A stretch of DNA of 64,000 nucleotides from an uncultured Sphingomonas sp. (GCA_913776045.1 CAJYOI010000008.1:1-64000), one strand, 5' to 3'. Counted from the stretch's first letter, positions 17,462 through 28,400 are shown. Numbers and translations are program-made. The notes: a model not told the origin generated them from the letters alone.

Positions 17462-19954
17462 ATGAAGGCAACCCGCATCTTGCTTGCGACCACGATCCTC
17501 GCAGCCCCCCTGTCCGCGCTCGCCCAGACCGCGCCAACCGCTCCGGTCGCCGCCGAAGTCCCGGACGACAGCGCCGCGCCGGGTGAAGACATCGTCGTCA
17601 CCGCCGTCGCGCAAGGCACCAATCGCCTCGACAGTTCGGTCACCGTCAGCTCGATCAGCGCCGATTCGCTCGTCGAACTCGCGCCGCGGACCTCGGGCGA
17701 ACTGCTGCGCAACCTGCCGGGCATCCGCGTCGAAGCATCGGGCGGCGACGGCAACGCCAACATCTCGGTGCGCGGCCTGCCGGTCGCCTCGGGCGGGTCG
17801 AAGTTTCTGCAGCTGCAGGAGGACGGCTTGCCGATCCTGGAGTTCGGCGACATCACCTTCGGCAACGCCGACATCTTCCTGCGCGCCGACTTCAACGTCC
17901 GCACGGTCGAATCCGTCCGCGGCGGTTCCGCCTCGACCTTCGCGTCCAATTCGCCGGGCGGCGTCATCAACTTCATCAGCAAGACCGGCGAGAGCCAGGG
18001 CGGCGCGTTCCAGGTGTCGGGCGGGCTCGACTATCGCGAATTCCGTGCCGACTTCGACTATGGCGGGCGGCTGTCGGATAGTGTGACCTATCACATCGGC
18101 GGCTTCTCGCGCATCGGCGACGGGCAGCGCGACGTCGGCTTCGACGGGGTGCGCGGCGGGCAGATCAAGGCCAATATCACCAAGTCGTTCGGGAACGGCG
18201 GCTACGTCCGCCTGTCGGGCAAATATCTGAACGACCGGGCGATCGGCTATCTGCCGAATCCGGTGCTGGTCACCGGCAGCAATGCCGATCCCGACTATCG
18301 CAACCTCACCAATTTCTCGATCAACAACGACACGCTGCACAGCCGTTACATCCAGACCGCGCTGACGCTGGACGGCGCCAATCGCCCGGTGCGTCGCTCG
18401 ATCGGCGACGGCCAGCATCCGGTCGTCGCCGCGGTCGGGCTGGAGGCACAGATCCCCGTCGCGGAGGGATGGAACATCGTCGAGCGCTTCCGCTACGCCG
18501 ACATCTCCGGCGGCTTCACCTCGCCCTTCCCGGCCGGCGCCGACGCCGCGCAAACCGTCGCCAACGCTCTGGGCGGTGCGGGTGCCCAGCTCTTCTACGC
18601 CAGCGGCCCGAACAGCGGGCAGCGGATCACCACGCCATCGTCGATCGGCGGCAACGGGCTGCTCGCCAACGTCGTGCTGTTCGACGTCGATCTGAAGAGC
18701 CTGAACAACATCACCAACGATATCCGTCTGAACGGATCGCTGCCGATCGGCAGCGGCACGATGTCGGTGACCGGCGGCTTCTATGCGTCGCGTCAGGACA
18801 TCCGGACCGACTGGCTGTGGACGTCGTTCGTCCAGACCGTCCAGGGTAGCGGGCAGTCGGTGCTGGTCGATGTGCGTACCGCGGCCGGCGTGCCGGTGAC
18901 GCAGAATGGCGCGCCCGGCTATTCGGCGAGCTTCTTCGGCAATTGCTGCCGCCGCAGCTACGACCTCGACTACACCACGCTGGCGCCGTTCGCGCAGGTC
19001 GGGCTCGACCTCGGCCGGATCAACCTCGACGGGTCGCTGCGCTACGACATGGGCAAGGCGCGCGGCAGTGTCGCGGGGGCCGACCTGGGTGCAGGCTTCG
19101 GGCCAGGCACGACCACGCTCGACATCAACGGCGACGGCGTCATCACCGCGCCCGAACGCCAGGTCGCAGTCATCCCGTCGCGGCGTTCGCCGGTCAATTA
19201 CGACTATGACTATCTGTCCTACTCGGCGGGCGTGAATTTCAAGCTGACCGAAGCCGGCGCGCTGTTCGCCCGCTACAGTCGCGGTGGCCGCGCCAACGCC
19301 GATCGCCTGACCTTCGGCCCGTCGATCAATTCGACGACCGGCGCGCTGACCGACGAGGGCGCGGCGGTCGACTTCGTCCGCCAGTTGGAAGGCGGGTTCA
19401 AGTTCCGCCGCAGCGGGGTGTCCTTCTACGTCACCGGCTTCTGGGCCCGCACCGAGGAGCAGAATTTCGAAGCGACGACCCAGCGCTTCTTCGACCGCAA
19501 TTACGAAGCGAAGGGCGTCGAGCTGGAAGGCCGCATCGCACGCGGGCCGTTCAGCCTGTCGGCCGGCGGCACCTATACCGACGCCAAGATCACGCGCGAC
19601 GCGCTGAACCCCGGCGTGGTCGGAAACCGTCCGCGCCGCCAGGCGGAATTCCTCTATCAGGTGACGCCACAGATCGATTTCGACGCAGTGACCTTCGGCG
19701 CCAACCTGATCGGCACCACCGCCAGCTATGCCCAGGACAACAACCAGCTGAAGATGCCTGGCTACAATCAGGTCAACGTCTTCGTGGCGTTCCACCCGAC
19801 CCAGAACATCACGGTCAGCGTCAACGGCAACAACCTGTTCGACGTGAAGGGCATCACCGAAGTCGAGGAAGGCGCGATACCGACGAACGGCATCGTGCGC
19901 GCCCGATCAATTACCGGCCGCACGATCTCGGCGGCGCTGCGTGTCGGGTTCTGA
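17462..19954 (+). CDS. TonB-dependent receptor of the sucrose locus
   Basis: An 830-residue outer-membrane receptor with signal peptide MKATRILLATTILAAPLSALA, a TonB-box-like D-I-V-V-T-A, a plug (LRNLPGIRVEASGGDGNANISVRG is its core region) and a long barrel ending in Phe. The start at 17462 follows GGAGAGG and sits after the double operator. Position between a LacI-controlled promoter and a GH68 gene points to a sugar substrate rather than a siderophore. The stop overlaps or abuts the GH68 start. Confidence 0.9.
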   Translation: MKATRILLATTILAAPLSALAQTAPTAPVAAEVPDDSAAPGEDIVVTAVAQGTNRLDSSVTVSSISADSLVELAPRTSGELLRNLPGIRVEASGGDGNANISVRGLPVASGGSKFLQLQEDGLPILEFGDITFGNADIFLRADFNVRTVESVRGGSASTFASNSPGGVINFISKTGESQGGAFQVSGGLDYREFRADFDYGGRLSDSVTYHIGGFSRIGDGQRDVGFDGVRGGQIKANITKSFGNGGYVRLSGKYLNDRAIGYLPNPVLVTGSNADPDYRNLTNFSINNDTLHSRYIQTALTLDGANRPVRRSIGDGQHPVVAAVGLEAQIPVAEGWNIVERFRYADISGGFTSPFPAGADAAQTVANALGGAGAQLFYASGPNSGQRITTPSSIGGNGLLANVVLFDVDLKSLNNITNDIRLNGSLPIGSGTMSVTGGFYASRQDIRTDWLWTSFVQTVQGSGQSVLVDVRTAAGVPVTQNGAPGYSASFFGNCCRRSYDLDYTTLAPFAQVGLDLGRINLDGSLRYDMGKARGSVAGADLGAGFGPGTTTLDINGDGVITAPERQVAVIPSRRSPVNYDYDYLSYSAGVNFKLTEAGALFARYSRGGRANADRLTFGPSINSTTGALTDEGAAVDFVRQLEGGFKFRRSGVSFYVTGFWARTEEQNFEATTQRFFDRNYEAKGVELEGRIARGPFSLSAGGTYTDAKITRDALNPGVVGNRPRRQAEFLYQVTPQIDFDAVTFGANLIGTTASYAQDNNQLKMPGYNQVNVFVAFHPTQNITVSVNGNNLFDVKGITEVEEGAIPTNGIVRARSITGRTISAALRVGF

Positions 19955-19964
19955 GGCCCCGCTG

Positions 19965-21092
19965 GTGACCGAGGTCGTCAAAACCTTTCGCTGGACGCCC
20001 GATCATGTCGCCGCGATCGGCGACGGCGCCGGCGCGGCGGCACCGCTGATCGCTACGGTGCCGCCGCCGGTCCTGCCGGGGATCGACATCTGGGATCACT
20101 GGCCGATCATCGATCGGGCCGGGCGAACGGTGTCCTTCCCCGGCGGCCCATTGATCGTGGCACTGACCGCCCCGATCCTGCCCGATCCCGACGATCGACA
20201 TGCCATTGCCCGACTGCGTCTGCTACAAGCCGGGCCGGAGGGATGGCGCGATTTCGGGCATCTGCTGCCGGACGGCTTCGATCCCGGCAGCCGCGAATGG
20301 GCCGGGACGACGGTACTGGAACGCGACGGACGGACGCTGTCGCTCTACTATACCTCGGCCGGCATTCGCGGCGAGGCGACGGCGACGTTCCTCCAGCGCC
20401 TGCTGCTCACCCGCGGCAAACTCGCGATCGTCGGCGGCGAAGCGCGCGCCCTCGACTGGAGTCTGCCGGAAGAAATCGTCGTGCCCGACGACATCCTCTA
20501 CCAGTCCGATATGACCGGCGGCGGCGCGGTCGGCGCGATCAAGGCGTTCCGTGACCCCTTCCCCTTCGTCGATACGGACACCGGCGTCGAACACGTCCTG
20601 TTCACCGCCTCGCGCGCCGGATCCGACAGCGCGTGGAACGGCCAGATCGGCATCGCGCGACGTGAGGGCGACGGCTGGACGCTGCTCCCCCCGCTGGTCG
20701 ATGCGGACGGCGTGAACAACGAACTCGAACGGCCGCACATCGTCCGCCATGACGGCAGGCTGTTGATGTTCTGGTCGACCCAGGCGAAGGTGTTCGCCGA
20801 CGGGGGACCGCGCGGTCCGACCGGCCTGTACGGCGTCATCGCCGACAGCCTCTACGGGCCGTGGCGCCCGCTGAACGGTACAGGTCTCGTCCTCGCGAAC
20901 CCGCCCGAGGCCCCGTTCCAGGCGTATAGCTGGCTCGTGCTCGACGATCTGAGCGTCTGGAGCTTCGCCGACCTCGTCGGCCTTCAGGCTCCGCCCGCCG
21001 ACACCGCCGAAGCGCGTCGCGCCTTCGCCGGCACCCCGGCCCCGGTCGTGTCGCTGGCAGTGGAGGGAGACACGACCCGCGTCGTCGGCTGA
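19965..21092 (+). CDS. glycoside hydrolase family 68 (levansucrase/invertase type)
   Basis: All three GH68 catalytic regions are present: W-D-H-W-P with the nucleophile Asp (~44), A-F-R-D-P with the transition-state Asp (~197) and N-E-L-E-R-P-H with the acid/base Glu (~255). E-W-A-G-T-T is also conserved. The enzyme splits sucrose and may transfer fructosyl groups. No classical signal peptide is visible; extracellular GH68 enzymes of the sphingomonad Zymomonas also lack one. GTG 19965 is preferred because GAGG lies 8 bases upstream. A GTG at 19941, inside the receptor gene, is the alternative. Confidence 0.87.
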   Translation: MTEVVKTFRWTPDHVAAIGDGAGAAAPLIATVPPPVLPGIDIWDHWPIIDRAGRTVSFPGGPLIVALTAPILPDPDDRHAIARLRLLQAGPEGWRDFGHLLPDGFDPGSREWAGTTVLERDGRTLSLYYTSAGIRGEATATFLQRLLLTRGKLAIVGGEARALDWSLPEEIVVPDDILYQSDMTGGGAVGAIKAFRDPFPFVDTDTGVEHVLFTASRAGSDSAWNGQIGIARREGDGWTLLPPLVDADGVNNELERPHIVRHDGRLLMFWSTQAKVFADGGPRGPTGLYGVIADSLYGPWRPLNGTGLVLANPPEAPFQAYSWLVLDDLSVWSFADLVGLQAPPADTAEARRAFAGTPAPVVSLAVEGDTTRVVG

Positions 21093-21112
21093 GAACGGCG
21101 CCAATCAGTCGA

Positions 21113-22009
21113 TCAACACTGCTCGGCGGTCGCTTTCAATGGACCAGGGGCGGTGAGATCGACGCCCGGAGGCACGCGCGCCGGGTGATTATAAAAGGCG
21201 TCGGTGCGCAGGCGGTGGCGCGTGCCATAGACCCGCGCGAGCAGATCGTAGAGCACGGGATCATAGGCCTTCAGGTCGTCGTGCGACAGGATGCGGCGGC
21301 CGTCGACCACCGCCAGCCGGTTCGAATTGAACCAGAATTGCGATCCTTCCGCCCAATATTCCGCGGCGGTCGTCTCGGCATATTCGCCCTTCCACAGCCC
21401 TCTCGCCTTCGCCTCGGCATAGCGCGTCGTGATGAGCGCGAAGAGTTCGGGGTCGGCGATCGCGATCCCCGCCATGACCGCGTGCGAAAACTCGTGCACG
21501 AAAATGTTTTCACCGAAATAGCGCGTGCCGGGCTTGGCGAGCAGATTTTCCTCGGCACCGCTGGTAAGTTCGCCGCCCATGCCGCGCGCACGACCGTTCC
21601 AATAGTCGCGATCGCTCAGCCGGCCGATGCGGACGTCATAATGTTTGCGCTCGCAAAAGGTCAGCGCCGGGTCGTCGCGCGTCGGCTTCTTCCACGCTGC
21701 CTGTTCGGGCAGGTCGGTCGTCCCTTCCGTTTCCGCCATGATCGCGACGCGGAACCGATGGTTGACCAGCGCCGCGCGGATGTCCGGGCGATCGGCGAGC
21801 ATCTCGACCACGATATCGCGCGCACGACGAAGCGCCGCCGGCGATACCTGTCCGGATCCGGTGACCGGAATCCCCCGCGCATCCAGATACTGGCGATAAA
21901 AGGGGGCCAGCGCCATGGCGGGCGGTGGCGGCGTGATCGTCGGCGCACACGCGCCGACGCCGGCCGCCAGCAGGACGGCGATGATGATCGTGGATCGCTT
22001 GGGCATCAT
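21113..22009 (-). CDS. putative zinc metallopeptidase lipoprotein
   Basis: The start at 22009 (two adjacent ATGs) gives a lipoprotein signal ending in L-A-A-G-V-G-A-C. The body carries a zincin motif F-V-H-E-F-S-H-A-V (HExxH), and ~45 residues later T-T-A-A-E-Y-W-A-E-G, where a third ligand could lie. I do not recognise a named family. It probably acts in the periplasm on an unknown substrate. It is on the opposite strand to the sucrose genes and separated from DUF2891 by about 220 bases. Confidence 0.65.
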   Translation of the reverse strand: MMPKRSTIIIAVLLAAGVGACAPTITPPPPAMALAPFYRQYLDARGIPVTGSGQVSPAALRRARDIVVEMLADRPDIRAALVNHRFRVAIMAETEGTTDLPEQAAWKKPTRDDPALTFCERKHYDVRIGRLSDRDYWNGRARGMGGELTSGAEENLLAKPGTRYFGENIFVHEFSHAVMAGIAIADPELFALITTRYAEAKARGLWKGEYAETTAAEYWAEGSQFWFNSNRLAVVDGRRILSHDDLKAYDPVLYDLLARVYGTRHRLRTDAFYNHPARVPPGVDLTAPGPLKATAEQC

Positions 22010-22232
22010 GTCGGCAGCACGACGGCCCCCGTACAGTAAATTCCAATAGCGGCGCGCATTGCCGTTGCAGCCCGGTGCGGAACGGTTGGATCGTGAACGA
22101 GGATCACGTTGCGGGCCATTGTCGACCTCCGGCTGATGGTCGAAAGTAGCGGGTCCAGGCATAGACTTCCGCCTGGCCTGTCGAATCCCGCGGCAGTATC
22201 GCCCCTCGGTCGATGCGGCGATGACCGCATCG

Positions 22233-23216
22233 TCAGTCCGTACCGGTCATCGCCAGCAGGGCGAAGCTGGCGAGCCAGTGTTCCCCCATATAGTCTCCGG
22301 CGATCTGATCGATAGCAACGGACAGATGTTCGGCAGCGGCGGCGTGCAGGGTTTGGGCGACGGGTCCGTCGCTGGCGGCGGCAATGTCCCTCATCGCCCA
22401 GGCGCGGCTCAGGTTCAGGCCGTCGAGATGGGCGATCCGTCCGTCGCTGCGATCGCTGACGCGGACCGGGGTCAGCAGGGTCTCGGGCTGCCCGTCGGCG
22501 AGAGCGGGCAGGAAGGTGGTGAACCAGGCCGCGAAGGCAGGCGCGGGTAACAGTCGGCGCATCGCCATCGCCTCCATCAGCACCGGCGACAGGAAGTCCT
22601 CGCCGCTCGGCTCCCACGCTCGCGCATCGCGGTCGGCGCCGAACCAGTGCTGCGCCCGCTCCGCCATCAGCGTGCGCAGGCCGGTGTCGCCGGCGACGCG
22701 CGCGTAGCGATCGGCGAGCACCAGCGCGAAGGCGGTGTTGGCATGGGTGCCGACGCGCACCGGATAGGTCATCAGCGGCAGATGCGCGCGCCAGCGATCC
22801 GCGAACGCGTCGGCCAGCGGGCCGAGCGTCGCGGCGTGCGGGCTGGCGGCGACCATCAGTTCGCTCTGCAGCATCAGCAGCCACGCCCAGCCATAGGGCC
22901 GCTCGAAGCCGCGCGACAACGGCTGGTCGAGATAGGCACGTTCCGCCTCGACCTTGTCCGCGGTGAAGGCATCGGCAAACAGCGCATCGATCGCGCCCGC
23001 TTCCGCCAGGTCGGGAAACAGTCGCCGGATCCGCGCGAGCAGCCAATAGCCGTGGACGCAGCTATGCCAGTCGAAGCTGCCGAAGAAGATCGGATGCACG
23101 CGCCGCGGGGCATAGGCGTCGTCCGCGGTCATGACATGGTCGGGCTTGTGCGGATATTCGCGCGTCACATGGCCGAGCGCGATGCGCGCGAAGGTGGCGG
23201 CCTGGGTCGGGGTCAT
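22233..23216 (-). CDS. DUF2891 family protein
   Basis: This 327-residue helical protein has the family signature P-I-F-F-G-S-F-D-W-H-S-C-V-H-G-Y-W and a later THANTAFAL, EDFLSP and GEHWLASF. The pattern suggests an alpha/alpha toroid fold, but activity is unknown. The start (ATG 23216) overlaps the DUF979 stop, so it is the last gene of a DUF969-DUF979-DUF2891 unit. Confidence 0.82.
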   Translation of the reverse strand: MTPTQAATFARIALGHVTREYPHKPDHVMTADDAYAPRRVHPIFFGSFDWHSCVHGYWLLARIRRLFPDLAEAGAIDALFADAFTADKVEAERAYLDQPLSRGFERPYGWAWLLMLQSELMVAASPHAATLGPLADAFADRWRAHLPLMTYPVRVGTHANTAFALVLADRYARVAGDTGLRTLMAERAQHWFGADRDARAWEPSGEDFLSPVLMEAMAMRRLLPAPAFAAWFTTFLPALADGQPETLLTPVRVSDRSDGRIAHLDGLNLSRAWAMRDIAAASDGPVAQTLHAAAAEHLSVAIDQIAGDYMGEHWLASFALLAMTGTD

Positions 23217-24178
23217 CGGACGAAGCCTCCGGGAAAGGCGCACGATGCCAGCACCGCGATGTTGAAGATGAGCAGCAGGAGCGCGGTCGGCCATTGCACG
23301 CGGATAACGCCGAAACGGTCGCGGAGTTCGAGAATGGCGGCGGGCACGATGTTGAAGTTGGCCGCCATCGGCGTCATCAGCGTCCCGCAAAACCCCGACA
23401 ACATGCCGAGCGCCGCGACGATGGCCGGGTCGCCGCCGAACTGGCGGATGACGATCGGCAGGCCGATGCCCGCGGTCATGATCGGGAAGGCGGCAAAGGC
23501 GTTGCCCATCACCATCGTGAACAGCGCCATGCCGACGCAATAGGCGATCGTCGCGACCACCGGCGTGTCGAGCGCGACGACGTTCACGACCCCGTCCGCC
23601 ACGACCTTGCCCACGCCGGCAAGCGCGAAGACTCCGCCCAGCGCCGCCAACATCTGCGGCAAAACCATCGCCCAGCCGATCGCATCGACCAGTCGCCGCG
23701 CCTCCGCCACCGGCGCCGAGCGCGGCGGGCGGGTCAGGCGCATGGCCAGGATCAGCGCGACGATCGCGCCGAGCGTCAGCGCGACCAAAGTCACCTGTTT
23801 TGCCTCGATCAGCGCGATGCCGGCTATGCGACCATCGGGGATGGATAATGTGCCCGCCAGCGTCACTGCCGGGATCGCCAGTGCCGGGACGAACAGCCAG
23901 GCGCCAAGCCGTGAGGCTTGCGCGGCCTGGGCATCGGCATCGCTGCTGGCGATCGGGGACGGACAAAGCCCCCAGGTCGCGAGCGTGACCATGACGAGGA
24001 CGAGGCACCCGTTCAGCAGGTCGGGCAGCCACGGCCCTGCGCCGAGCAGGACGGCGAAGACGCCCCAGAAGCCGACGCTGCGCCACCGCGTCGGCTCGGC
24101 CCGATCGAGCGCGTGATGGACGGCGACCGCCGCCGGCAGCACGGCCGCGGCGCAGCCCAGCGCGTCGAGCCCGATCAT
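23213..24178 (-). CDS. DUF979 family membrane protein (probable permease subunit)
   Basis: The protein has ~321 residues with about nine to ten hydrophobic segments and conserved GNAFAAFPIMTAGIG and GFCGTLMTPMAANFN. DUF979 and DUF969 are paired membrane proteins often found beside pyroglutamyl-peptidase genes in other bacteria. A role in uptake of 5-oxoproline or pyroglutamyl peptides is inferred from that and from the oxoprolinase here. Four-base overlaps link it to both neighbours. Confidence 0.8.
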   Translation of the reverse strand: MIGLDALGCAAAVLPAAVAVHHALDRAEPTRWRSVGFWGVFAVLLGAGPWLPDLLNGCLVLVMVTLATWGLCPSPIASSDADAQAAQASRLGAWLFVPALAIPAVTLAGTLSIPDGRIAGIALIEAKQVTLVALTLGAIVALILAMRLTRPPRSAPVAEARRLVDAIGWAMVLPQMLAALGGVFALAGVGKVVADGVVNVVALDTPVVATIAYCVGMALFTMVMGNAFAAFPIMTAGIGLPIVIRQFGGDPAIVAALGMLSGFCGTLMTPMAANFNIVPAAILELRDRFGVIRVQWPTALLLLIFNIAVLASCAFPGGFVR

Positions 24179-24843
24179 GCGCGCTGCCGCCGCAGACGAC
24201 GATCGAGCAACAGCAACCGCACGCCATGAATCAGGAAGGCAGCGATCGCGGTCGGGATCGCCCAGATCGCGACGTCCAGCGGGGCGACGGTGATGCCGTC
24301 CTGCTCCAGGATCGCGCGGATCAGCAGGATCGATCCGATGGCGATGAACACGTCTTCGCCGAAGAATACGCCGATGTTGTCCACCGCAGCTGCATGCGCG
24401 CGGATGTGATAGCGCGTATAGCGGTCGAGAGCGGTATTTTCGTCGCGCTCCCCCGCGCCTTCGGCCATCGGCGCGACGATCGGGCGCACCATCTGAACGT
24501 GACCGCCAAGCGAAATCAGCCCTAGCGCCGCGGTGATCTGACGCAGCGCGAGATAGCCGATCAGCACCCGCCCGGTCGTAGCCCGGCGAAGCCCACGAAC
24601 GATGCTGCGGGCCTTCACCCGCAGGCCCGCGCGCTCGAGCAACCCGATCGTCGGCAGGGCCAGAAACGGGATCGCCAGGAACCGCGCATCGACGAACGCC
24701 TTGCCGATCATCGCCACGACCTCGATCGGGCCGTGCCCGGCGGCAGCGGCGCTGGCAAGCGCAGCGACCGTGACGACGAGCAGCGGATTCACGCCGATCG
24801 CGAACCCGATGATGATGATCGCGATCCCCGACAGGACCAGCAT
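24175..24843 (-). CDS. DUF969 family membrane protein (partner of DUF979)
   Basis: The protein has 222 residues with several hydrophobic segments, GFAIGVNPLLVV, FLALPTIGLLERAGL and an AAAVDNIGVFFGEDVF stretch typical of the family. The start at 24843 follows a GGGGGAGGGACGGG purine run. It is the first gene of the transport unit, 13 bases downstream of the MarR regulator gene. Confidence 0.8.
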   Translation of the reverse strand: MLVLSGIAIIIIGFAIGVNPLLVVTVAALASAAAAGHGPIEVVAMIGKAFVDARFLAIPFLALPTIGLLERAGLRVKARSIVRGLRRATTGRVLIGYLALRQITAALGLISLGGHVQMVRPIVAPMAEGAGERDENTALDRYTRYHIRAHAAAVDNIGVFFGEDVFIAIGSILLIRAILEQDGITVAPLDVAIWAIPTAIAAFLIHGVRLLLLDRRLRRQRA

Positions 24844-24856
24844 CCCGTCCCTCCCC

Positions 24857-25366
24857 CTACAAGGTCGCGGCGGCGCGCGCCGCCTGGTTGTACTGGCCCG
24901 ACAGGCGGCGCAGCAGGTCGGCCGCATCGGACAGTCGTGCGCTGTCCGGGCCATCGGCGACGACGGCGGCCGCCAGCACGCTTTCTCGAACGTCGCGGTA
25001 CTGCGCGCAGAAGTCGCGGCCCGCATCGGTCGCGGCCACCAGCTTGTCCTTTCCCGCCCGGTGGGTCGCGACCAGGCCGGCCCGCTCCAGCTTGCGAAGC
25101 GCGTAGGTCACGAGGTGCGTATCCTCGACATCCAGGACGAGTGCGATGTCGGCAATGCGCTTTGCCCGGTCGCGGTGGCGAACCGTGTGCAGGATCAGCA
25201 CCTCCAGCGGCGCCAGCGTCATACCCGCCGCCACGGCACAGCGTACGATCCAGCGCTGATAGGCCGCCGCTGCCAGCGTCAGGCTGAATTCCAGTTCCGA
25301 CAGCGCAGGCGACGCGCCATCGGCGAGATGCGCGGAGGACACGATCGCCCGCTTGCCGTCAGCCAT
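24857..25366 (-). CDS. MarR-like winged-helix regulator
   Basis: This 169-residue protein has a winged helix in the centre (L-A-P-L-E-V-L-I-L-H-T-V, then I-A-L-V-L-D-V-E-D-T-H-L-V-T-Y-A-L-R-K-L-E-R-A-G-L-V). Helical dimerisation arms flank it. It heads the DUF969-DUF979-DUF2891 operon and is divergent from the oxoprolinase gene, so it probably controls both directions in response to the pathway substrate. Confidence 0.8.
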   Translation of the reverse strand: MADGKRAIVSSAHLADGASPALSELEFSLTLAAAAYQRWIVRCAVAAGMTLAPLEVLILHTVRHRDRAKRIADIALVLDVEDTHLVTYALRKLERAGLVATHRAGKDKLVAATDAGRDFCAQYRDVRESVLAAAVVADGPDSARLSDAADLLRRLSGQYNQAARAAATL

Positions 25367-25435
25367 GCCACCCGCCCCTTTCCCGCGAAGGGTTGCGCTG
25401 GCCGGTCAATCTGTCAATCCACGATCACAATTTAC

Positions 25436-25448
25436 CGATAGATTATCG
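25436..25448. promoter_or_regulatory. candidate MarR operator in the divergent promoter
   Basis: CGATA-GAT-TATCG is a perfect inverted repeat in the 106-base region between the regulator and the oxoprolinase gene, 24 bases before the latter's ATG. The arms are short, so this is tentative. Confidence 0.3.
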
Positions 25449-25472
25449 ACGAACCATATCGAGGAACGCGCG

Positions 25473-28400
25473 ATGGCGGGCTGGGCATTCTGGATCGATC
25501 GGGGTGGCACCTTCACCGACATCGTCGCCCGCGCCCCGGACGGGTCGCTGACGACCGCAAAGCTGCTGAGCGAGAACCCCGAACTTTATGCCGACGCCGC
25601 GATCGCCGGCATCCGCGCGATCCTGCAGCTGGATAGCGACGCACCGCTGCCGACCGACCGGATCGAGGCGGTCAAGATGGGGACGACCGTCGCCACCAAT
25701 GCGCTGCTGGAGCGCAAGGGCGCGCGAACGCTGCTGGTGGTCGATCGCGGTTTCGCCGACCTGCTGGCGATCGGCGACCAGACCCGCCCGCGGCTGTTCG
25801 ACCTCGCCATTCGCCGCCCCGCCCCGCTGTACGACGACGTCATCGAAATCGGGGGGCGGATCGATACGAACGGCAACCCGGTCACCCCCCGCGACGACGC
25901 CGAAACCGCCGCCCTGCTCGCCGCCAAGCGCGCCGAAGGGTTCGACGCGGTGGCAATCGCGCTGACGCATAGCTGGGCACATGGCGCGGCCGAGGCGCAG
26001 GTCGCCGCCCTCGCCCGACAGGCAGGCTTCGCGCAGGTCTCGGCCAGCCATGCGGTCAGCCCGCTGATCGGTCTGGTGTCGCGCGGGCGGACGACCGTGG
26101 TCGATGCCTATCTGTCGCCCATCCTCCGCCGCTATGTCGATCGCGTTGCCGGCGCCCTGGGACCGATCCCGCTGCACTTCATGCAGTCGAGTGGGGGGCT
26201 GGCCGACGCGCAGGCGTTCCAGGGGAAGGACGCGATCCTGTCCGGCCCGGCCGGCGGCGTCGTCGCGGCGGCGCGCACGGCGGCTGCGGCCGGCTTCGAC
26301 CAGGTGATCGGTTTCGACATGGGCGGCACCTCGACCGATGTCGCGCTTTACGCCGGCCGGTTCGAACGCGTGCTCGACGCCGAGATCGCCGGAGTCGAAA
26401 TGCGCGTGCCGATGATGGCGATCGAAACGGTCGCGGCGGGCGGCGGGTCGATCCTCCATTACGACGGATCACGCTTCCGGGTCGGCCCGGATAGCGCCGG
26501 CGCGCATCCCGGCCCGGCCTGCTACCGCCGCGGCGGGCCATTGACCGTGACCGATGCCAATGTGCTGGTCGGCAAGGTGCAGCCGGACTATTTCCCGGCG
26601 GTGTTCGGCGCCGGCGGCGACGAACCGCTCGACGCCGATGCGACCCGCCGGGGGTTCGCCGATCTGGCTGAGCGGATCGGCATGGACGACCCCCGCGCGG
26701 TCGCGGAAGGGTTTCTGGAGGTGGCGGTCGCGCACATGGCCGCGGCGATCAAGCGGGTCGCGCTGGAACAGGGCGCGGATGTCACCAGCTTCGCGCTGCA
26801 ATGCTTCGGTGGAGCCGGCGGGCAGCACGCGTGTCGCGTCGCCGAGGTGCTGGGGATGCGCACCGTGCTGATCCATCCCTTCGCCGGGGTGCTGTCGGCG
26901 TACGGCATGGGGCTGGCCGACCGGGTGGCGATCCGCCAGCGCTCGGTCGAGCGTCCCTTCGGCGAAGCGCTGGACGATCTGGTCTCGGCGCTGGGCGAAG
27001 AGGCGGCGGCGGAGGTCGGAGCGCGCGCGCGGCATGTCGCGACCGTCCGTCTGCGCTATGCCGGCACCGATACCGCGCTGGCCGTGGACTGGACCGACAC
27101 CGCGACGATGCGCGCCGCGTTCGAGGCGGCGCACCACGCACGCTTCGGCTTCGTCAGTCCCGACCGGGACATCTTGATCGAAAGCGTTCTGGTCGAGGCG
27201 ATCGTAGCCGGTGAGCCAGTCACCCCGCCCGCGCTGCCACCGCGCGCCGGACCGACGCCGCCGCCGATCGCGCACGTCGCCATCTGGACCGGAGCGGCCG
27301 AACACACCGCCCCCGTCCACGACCGCACCGAACTGCGCCCCGGAGATCGCATCACGGGTCCCGCGCTGATCCGCGAAGCAATCGCGACGACGATGGTCGA
27401 ACCGGGTTGGGCATTGGCGGTCGGCACTGGCGGCGAGTTGGTCCTCACCCACGAGAGTGCCGCGGCACACGAGACGCGCGATCCGACGCGCGTCGATCCG
27501 GTCCAGCTCGAACTGTTCAACACCCGCTTCATGGGGATCGCCGAGCGGATGGGCGTCGTGCTGCGCAACACTGCCAGCAGCGTCAACATGAAGGAGCGGC
27601 TCGATTTCTCCTGCGCGCTGTTCGACGCACAAGGTCGTCTGATCGCCAACGCGCCGCATGTCCCGGTTCATCTGGGTGCGATGGGCGAAAGCGTGCGGAC
27701 GGTGATCGCCGGCCGCGGCGCGACGCTGAAGCCAGGCGACGTCGTGGCGCTGAACAACCCGTTCAACGGCGGCACCCACCTGCCCGACGTGACAGTGATC
27801 GCGCCCGTGTTCGACGACGCCGGCGCCGAAATCCGCTTCTTCGTCGCCAACCGCGGTCACCATGCCGACATCGGCGGCCTGACTCCGGGATCAACCCCGC
27901 CCGCCTCGCATACGCTGGAGGAGGAAGGCGTGGTCATCGACGATTTCCTGCTGGTCGATGGCGGGCACCTTCGCGAGGACGCGTTCCGCCGGCTGCTTGC
28001 CGATGCGCGCTATCCCGCCCGCAGCCCGGACACCAATGTCGCCGATATCAGGGCCCAGCTTGCCGCCAATGCGACCGGCATCGCCGAGCTGAACGCGTTG
28101 GTCGCCAGCAGCGGGTGGCCGGTCGTGCAGGCGTATATGAGCCATGTCATGGCCAACGCGGAGGAGAGCATCCGTCGCGTCCTGACCCGCCTGTCCGACG
28201 GCGCATTCGATTATGCGATGGACGACGGCACGCCGCTCAAAGTCTGCGTGACGATCGACCACGCGGCGCGTGCAGCGACGATCGACTTCACCGGGACAGG
28301 GCCGGCGAGCACCGGTAATTTCAACGCCCCGCCGGCTGTAACGCGTGCGGTGGTCCTGTACGCCTTTCGCTGTCTGGTCGGCGATGACCTGCCGCTCAAC

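Noticed and set aside
17447..19795. 782-residue minus-strand frame
   Set aside because: It lies entirely across the TonB receptor and its content is Arg/Asp/Gln-biased shadow composition.
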